From contig NC_088708.1 in the NCBI RefSeq assembly GCF_963576615.1, positions 27,845,191-27,909,190 of the forward strand: DNA of 64,000 nucleotides, in the 5' to 3' direction. The notes beneath the pieces were generated by a model. The model searched no databases, was not told where the DNA came from, and was given only the letters and a program-made list of their open reading frames with translations. Both the position numbers and the translations under genes were made by a program. This DNA is from Watersipora subatra (lineage: Eukaryota; Bryozoa; Gymnolaemata; Cheilostomatida; Watersiporidae). Of the stretch, positions 59,201 to 64,000 are shown piece after piece (the first letter of the stretch is position 1; every line of letters begins with the position of its first letter).

Positions 59201-62200
59201 CGTCTTTCACCTGCGCATTTTTTGCCTGCACATCTTTTACCTGCACATTTGTTGCCTGCACATCTTTTGTCTGCGCATCTTTTGCCTGCGCATCTTTTAC
59301 CTGCGCATCTTCTCCCGGTAGGCTTTTAGCTTGTGCATTTTTTACCTGCTCACCCTTTACTTTTGCATCAATTGCTTGCGCATCTTTAGTTTGGGTATGA
59401 GCTGTTTTGGAATTTTGAGCTGAAACAACACTCTTCTTTTCCATTGTTTGATATTGTATACTTGTTTCACTTTCATCTACCTCTTTGATTGGTGGATAAA
59501 TTTGATGGCTGGAGCTACCATCATATGTTAACATTTTTGATCGAGCTGTGTCACCAAGCACCTGTCTCCTAGTAGGAGGCACAGTCGAAGTGAGGTTGAA
59601 CATGGTTTCTTCAGGTTCCATGTCAGGATTAGCGGAAGACATAAAATTCATCTGTTGAATAGGCAAGTGAATGATCAGATATTGCAGAGTGATTGAAGGT
59701 GACAGCTTTGATTGTGAGTGAATAAAATAGAATTATGAAACCACTTATAAAATACGACATTACATTGTTATTGCTTTGTCTTAGAGAAACAAAATGAAAA
59801 TTCAAAGTTATGATATAAATTATCTGATATATCTTGGCAAATTTTTTTGCAGTTGCTGCAAAACATAAAACCCAAGTTTAAGAATGCTTTTTACATCTAA
59901 GATTTATGTGTAAAGCATGTTAAGTATTTTATAAGAGTACTACTGCAGCGGTAAAATGATACCGTTCAAAAATCACAACATGCCAGTCTGCTATAGATTT
60001 CAAGACTTCCAACTGCAATGTAATGATAATTCAATTTCCAATCAATTAGATCACAATTAGCGGATTCATATTAATATCAAAATAAATTTTACAAAAACTT
60101 TGCAAAAATTTAAAAAAATAGAAGTAAACAAATTATAAAATGGTATGAAAGAGAAGAGGAAGAGCGAGGACTACCTGAACTTGCTGTGAGTGATTCTTCA
60201 CAACAACTGCTGGTCCTTTGAATGAGCTGCCAGATTTCTAATCACAGAAAGAGATGCATGTAATGATAGATGTGCATAAACAGTGACATAGACATAGAGT
60301 GTGACAGGGAGCGTAATATGAGAAAATGATAAAGACAGACTGAGTGGCAGCACATTTATTGTTATTATTATTATTGTTATTATTTTGCAAGAGTAAGTAG
60401 GCAATGAATTAATTAACAATAATTTTTCAGTAAATCAACTCTCTTCATCATGTCGAGTCACTGATTACTATATCACTTCACCAGTGAACAATTCGTGTCA
60501 GTTAGTTTTGATAGCAACATTAGGATAAAAAAGCTGCTTACAGCGATGAAAATGTATTGAAAAATCTTTGAATAAACGCCACCTCCATTTGACTGCCACT
60601 ACAGTGGAAGGGTTAAAAAATAGAGTGTCATGACGTTCAAATAGAGATTTTACAGTGAGTTATGAGTTGTCTAAATATGTCTGAATCTTGCACTGAGTGT
60701 ATCAACAAATATTAGTGCCGCTATTGAAATACCTAACGAGTTTGATTTTAAAATTGATAACCAAAGGGTTTGAGCTGATACACTGAGCATCCGCTAATAA
60801 TTGTGGGAGTTGTTTATCCATATGTACATGTATAAAAAGAGCACACAACTTTTAGCTAAACTTGTGAGAACTTCTTTTCTCCGCAAAAAGTACCTTTTGC
60901 TTTTTAATTAAACTATATGCTTTAATAATCAGCAGACTTTTTAGTTAAAAATCAAGGTTGTCTTCTGTAACACAGTAATGACTTAAATCAAGCCTAATTC
61001 ATAAGCAATATATATTGTTATAAACGATCAATAAAATACACATATGCAGGTTTTTAACTAAAAGTTAAATTAATTTCATGAACATTTTTTTCTTGCTTTT
61101 ACATTTATCAGATGCCAGAGACAGACAGACAGACAGACATAATTGGTCTATATTTCTAACTTGCAACTGCAACGCGTAGCTGCTATTTCGGTCAAACCAA
61201 ACACTAATTTTTGTGCTAAAATGTCAACTGCTGATACGTACTTTAGAGATATTATTGCTTATCAGTATTAATATCACATCGTTATAAACACCTTTACTAG
61301 CTAATTAACTTAGCAAGGTTTGAGGCAGTCTATAAGCGAACCCTGCCGCATGTTTGTTGCTTAGCGCGATATCGCTATATTTCATCTATTGCGATGCATC
61401 TATTATTACGGTATGTTGAATAACAAGCCCTTAGTATATCGTCAGGTCAAGCCTTCCAATACAACACTTACCTTCAAAACTTCCTTTTCCAGCTCTTCCT
61501 TTTGCTTCATAAGTTGACCGATTTTCTGTGCAAAGTCGGCCTGCATTTCGCGCATTTTCTGAGCAGAGGCACTCAATATCTGCAACCATAACATACAAAT
61601 ATGTACACTCGTATTTACAAACAGCTATCCTGCTATAAATTCGCTTAAAAAACTTGTGACATAAACACATTGAATTCTGTGATATCTAGTTATTGGACTA
61701 GTAAACTAAAAGTACACACAGTAAAAAGAGGAGTGTAGTAGAGTGAAGAGATGTCATACGCAGACTGCCAGACATTCAAGGTCTGGAATACACCCTGCAA
61801 GAGGACAAGACATATAGACAATATGAGAGATGGATGAGCGAGGCAAGAAAATTGGAGAAAAGGAGGAGGAGCTGTTGGGTAAATTTACAAAATAAAAAAA
61901 TAACCTCCTCCTTTAGCTTTCGAGTTGCCTCCTCTGATTGCTGCTCCATTTCTGCTTTTTGTTTCTCCAGCTACAATGATATGGTACATTCTATTTAAGA
62001 CAAATGAAGACTCAGGCTACATATATATGTGTGTGTATATACTCACTTGTATATATATATACACGTGTGTATATATATATACTCACTTGCATATATATAT
62101 ATACTCACTTGTATATATATACTTACATGTACTTGTATATATATGCTCACTTGTATGTATATATACTCACTTGTATATATATATATACTCACTTGTATAT

Positions 62201-63490
62201 ATATGCACTTGTAAATATATACTCACTTGTATATTTATACAAGGGAAATGCAAAAAAATATGTTATTGGAACAGCTAAGATCTTGATGTGAGTGCTACAA
62301 CTCCCAGGTCTTTGGTGGGAGACCCGAGGTTGAGTAGATATTACCAGCCGCTTGGGTAAAACCAGGGTGAGGAAGCAATTTTTTATATATATATATCAAT
62401 ATAAATATATATATATACAACTATTTATTTACTATCTATTTATTATCTTGCAAAAAAATTTAATAAATGATAAAACAGTAAGTCAATCTTTAGGTTTTAG
62501 GAAGAGCCAGAAGTCATAATTGCGTTTGAGCTGACATCCTTCTGCCAAACACAAAAACAATTTTACAACATTTGTTACAGACAAATGCATAAAATTGACA
62601 TATCAGCTGAATTGTAAAATAAATGCAAATAGAAACCAATGAAAACCAAAAACCTCTGTGTTGGCTGAAAGACTGCTAAAAATAATAGGAATGAAATCTG
62701 CCTTTTGGTTTGTGCATTCAGCACCAAGTGGTCAGGTCTCTATTATAGGAAATAATGTAAATTAAAACAAGAAATGCTTGGGGAAATAATGGTATGCACT
62801 TTATTTTATGGCATTAACTCGGATGCATATAAGTTGTTGGCATGCACCAGGTGTTCTAATAGCAACTCACTCATCTACAAATCAATTGTGCATTAGTGAG
62901 AGGGCAACTCCTACCAGTTATAAGCTTCAAAAGATGATTAAGTAGCATTGGGTTAAAAGTTAACATGCATTAGAGTTTCATACATCTGTACTTACATCTT
63001 CTGCCATTTCTTTCTGTCATTCACACCAACAGCACAATAATGTTACTCCATAAATTAACGTGTGCATACTGATCTCATAGGATTATTCCACAAATACGAA
63101 GTATTTATTAATGCGTGATACATTCATGGCGGTAGTGCAATGCACTAGGCATTACAAATTATTTAATAAACACAAAGTATTTATTAATGAGTGAAACATT
63201 CATGGAGATAGTGCAATACACTAGGCATTACAAATTATCCAATAAGTACACAGTATTTAGTAGTGCATGAGACATTCATGAAGGTAGTGCAATGCACTAC
63301 ACATTAAAAATTATTCGATGTCTAGAAATTATTGTGTTACAATGTGTAATGATAACTTGTAGATAAAAAAATGACTGGTTACAAACATCACCAGATTAGG
63401 TTTAGAAAAATAAATTTCTCTCACCAATCTTTTGGCCTCTCCGGAACTTTTAGCCGCTTGACTTTTAACATCCATTAGTTCCATCTGAAT
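53283..63490 (-). CDS. Unrecognised coiled-coil protein, 3' part (13 exons), continues past right edge
   Basis: Exons in transcript order: 63490-63425, 63013-62996, 61970-61905, 61579-61472, 60237-60175, 59651-58899, 57126-57017, 56465-56400, 54500-54413, 54304-54266, 53944-53921, 53661-53580, 53356-53283 (stop TAG). The lengths sum to 1557 nt, 518 codons plus stop, with unbroken phase and GT/AG borders. Layout: charged coiled-coil helices (VKSQAAKSSGEAKRL, EMEQQSEEATRKLKEE, KQKEELEKEVLK); a 251-codon low-complexity exon with an AKDAQ/VKDAQ pentapeptide tract; a Pro-rich linker (KTPPKPPVEEP); a second coiled coil (KSEKELRIHVEKLKKEIERL, NKAWEKKFTILQ, ALKDESYLRQHLEKQ); then a basic patch and an acidic end (SDEDDDD). 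I do not recognise the family. A cytoskeletal, ciliary or centrosomal scaffold is only a guess. The large exon's donor is taken as AGT|gtgggt at 58899 because it keeps phase; a site four bases further would not. The last exon could alternatively splice at CACAG|gtaggt. Confidence 0.72.
55105..55255. repeat. Degenerate ~30-bp repeat (GTGTATACATACGTGACA-like)
   Basis: About five diverged units containing GTGTATACATAC, CACATGA and CAGCTGAT/CAGTGG words, in an intron of the coiled-coil gene. Confidence 0.6.
55876..56188. repeat. Compound minisatellite of ACTCTATGTAATA units
   Basis: 13-bp units ACTCTATGTAATA or ACTCTATATAATA, alternating with CTGATG and ATATCTG spacers in a partly ordered higher-level pattern. 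Intronic. Confidence 0.92.
58330..58662. repeat. Palindromic AT-only repeat array
   Basis: At least six repeats of a unit centred on TATAGCATATGCTATA, flanked by runs of ATAATA/TATTAT. Each unit is self-complementary and so are adjacent units. It sits just downstream of the large exon of the coiled-coil gene. Confidence 0.92.
59145..59390 (-). repeat. 15-bp coding minisatellite (AKDAQ pentapeptide tract)
   Basis: Plus-strand unit TTTGCCTGCGCATCT and variants encode AKDAQ, VKDAQ, AKNAQ, TKDVQ and ATNVQ on the minus strand. About 15 units stay in frame within the large exon. Unit variation is mostly at codons 1 and 4. Confidence 0.9.
60355..60395. repeat. TTA/GTTATT microsatellite
   Basis: A short run of TTATTATTATTGTTATTATT in an intron. 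Confidence 0.8.
62018..62245. repeat. TATATA-CTCACTTG minisatellite
   Basis: About ten units of (TA)n CTCACTTG, 16-26 bp each, in an intron. All overlapping open frames are artefacts. Confidence 0.92.
63085..63318. repeat. 76-bp tandem repeat, about three units
   Basis: GTATTTATTAATG or GTATTTAGTAGTG starts at 63101, 63177 and 63253, exactly 76 bp apart. Each unit carries ACATTCATG...TAGTGCAATGCACTA and ends in ATTACAAATTAT. The units contain an internal palindrome, TAGTGCAATGCACTA. Confidence 0.92.
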
Positions 63491-64000
63491 CTGTAAATAA
63501 TATTTTTAGCAATAATAGTAACAATACAGACAACCAGAGATGAAACTGGCCTACACTTCACTGTGCTGACTAATTGACGGAATGTAAGAAGAGTGTGGCT
63601 GACCAATAGACGCTGGCGCGAATGCTGAGCAAACAGTGGGACAGATAATGAAAAGAAGTAGAAAACTTTAAAATCTGTAAAGATGAATTCGGTGAAATTA
63701 GAAAACAATTAAATTTGTTGTGAAAAAAAATAACAAAAACGAATACACTATCATCGATATTACTTGCCGCTGTGGCACCTTTAGCAAGTGACACTTTTTC
63801 AGTCATTAAAAAAATCAAGAAAACTTTTAAAAAACTTGAACTAAAAAAATATGGTCTATAAATAATGAAAGCTTTGAGCATTGACCGCAGCCATTGATGC
63901 TCCAAAAACACTGCATTGAGAGATTGGCACTGTTTCTTGCTATGAGTTGCGACCCCATTTAAAAAAATACAAGAAAAAGCTCTATATTTATTATATATAC

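Noticed and set aside
58990-59400. Plus-strand 136-codon frame rich in CASFACASF
   Set aside because: Antisense shadow of the AKDAQ coding tract; the minus frame fits the exon chain on both sides.
62004-62291. Frames of IYIYTHLYIY type
   Set aside because: Artefact of the TATATA-CTCACTTG minisatellite.
62290-62385. Possible third SINE or tRNA-like head (CCCAGGTCTTTGGTGGGAGACC)
   Set aside because: The boxes are only weakly tRNA-like and the tail does not match the two better copies.
63735-63800. Possible further upstream exon of the coiled-coil gene (MTEKVSLAKGATAAS)
   Set aside because: The splice borders are weak and the phase cannot be checked near the window edge.

Overview
This is animal nuclear DNA. 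It is AT-rich, with GT-AG introns, multi-exon genes spread over kilobases, and introns packed with inverted-repeat transposons, SINE-like and LINE fragments and minisatellites. The mix of metazoan genes (EXTL3, GMPPB, TDG and the mitochondrial micropeptide pair sloth1/sloth2) and the frequent TACATGTA/TAGGCCTA words suggest a marine invertebrate, probably a lophotrochozoan. The species cannot be fixed from sequence alone.

Layout: (1) 1-12.2 kb has no recognisable gene and holds a large foldback palindrome, a MITE and a diverged dispersed repeat. (2) 12.3-23.8 kb, minus strand, is a complete 7-coding-exon EXTL3-type exostosin (845 codons). (3) 26.5-34.8 kb, plus strand, is a complete 9-exon GMPPB of exactly 360 codons. 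Two introns carry long tandem arrays. (4) 35.6-44.4 kb, minus strand, is a complete 7-coding-exon thymine DNA glycosylase (650 codons) with an unusually long C-terminal tail. (5) 45.6-49.3 kb holds an unassigned 100-codon open exon-like segment, a truncated non-LTR reverse transcriptase and a nested pair of pogo-type elements. (6) 50.7-51.5 kb, plus strand, is a two-cistron gene encoding two complex III assembly micropeptides, eight bases apart. (7) 53.3-63.5 kb, minus strand, is the 3' part of an unrecognised coiled-coil gene (13 exons seen, 518 codons). It contains a pentapeptide-repeat segment and microexons, and continues beyond the right edge.

Organisation: EXTL3 and GMPPB are head-to-head over about 2.7 kb. 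Both serve glycosylation: EXTL3 in heparan sulfate chain initiation, GMPPB in GDP-mannose supply. GMPPB and TDG are tail-to-tail, with opposing poly(A) signals about 65 bp apart. All exon boundaries were worked out by hand from GT/AG sites, phase and family similarity. In every gene the phases chain together without a break. No search was run, so family names rest on recognised motifs and remembered family alignments.
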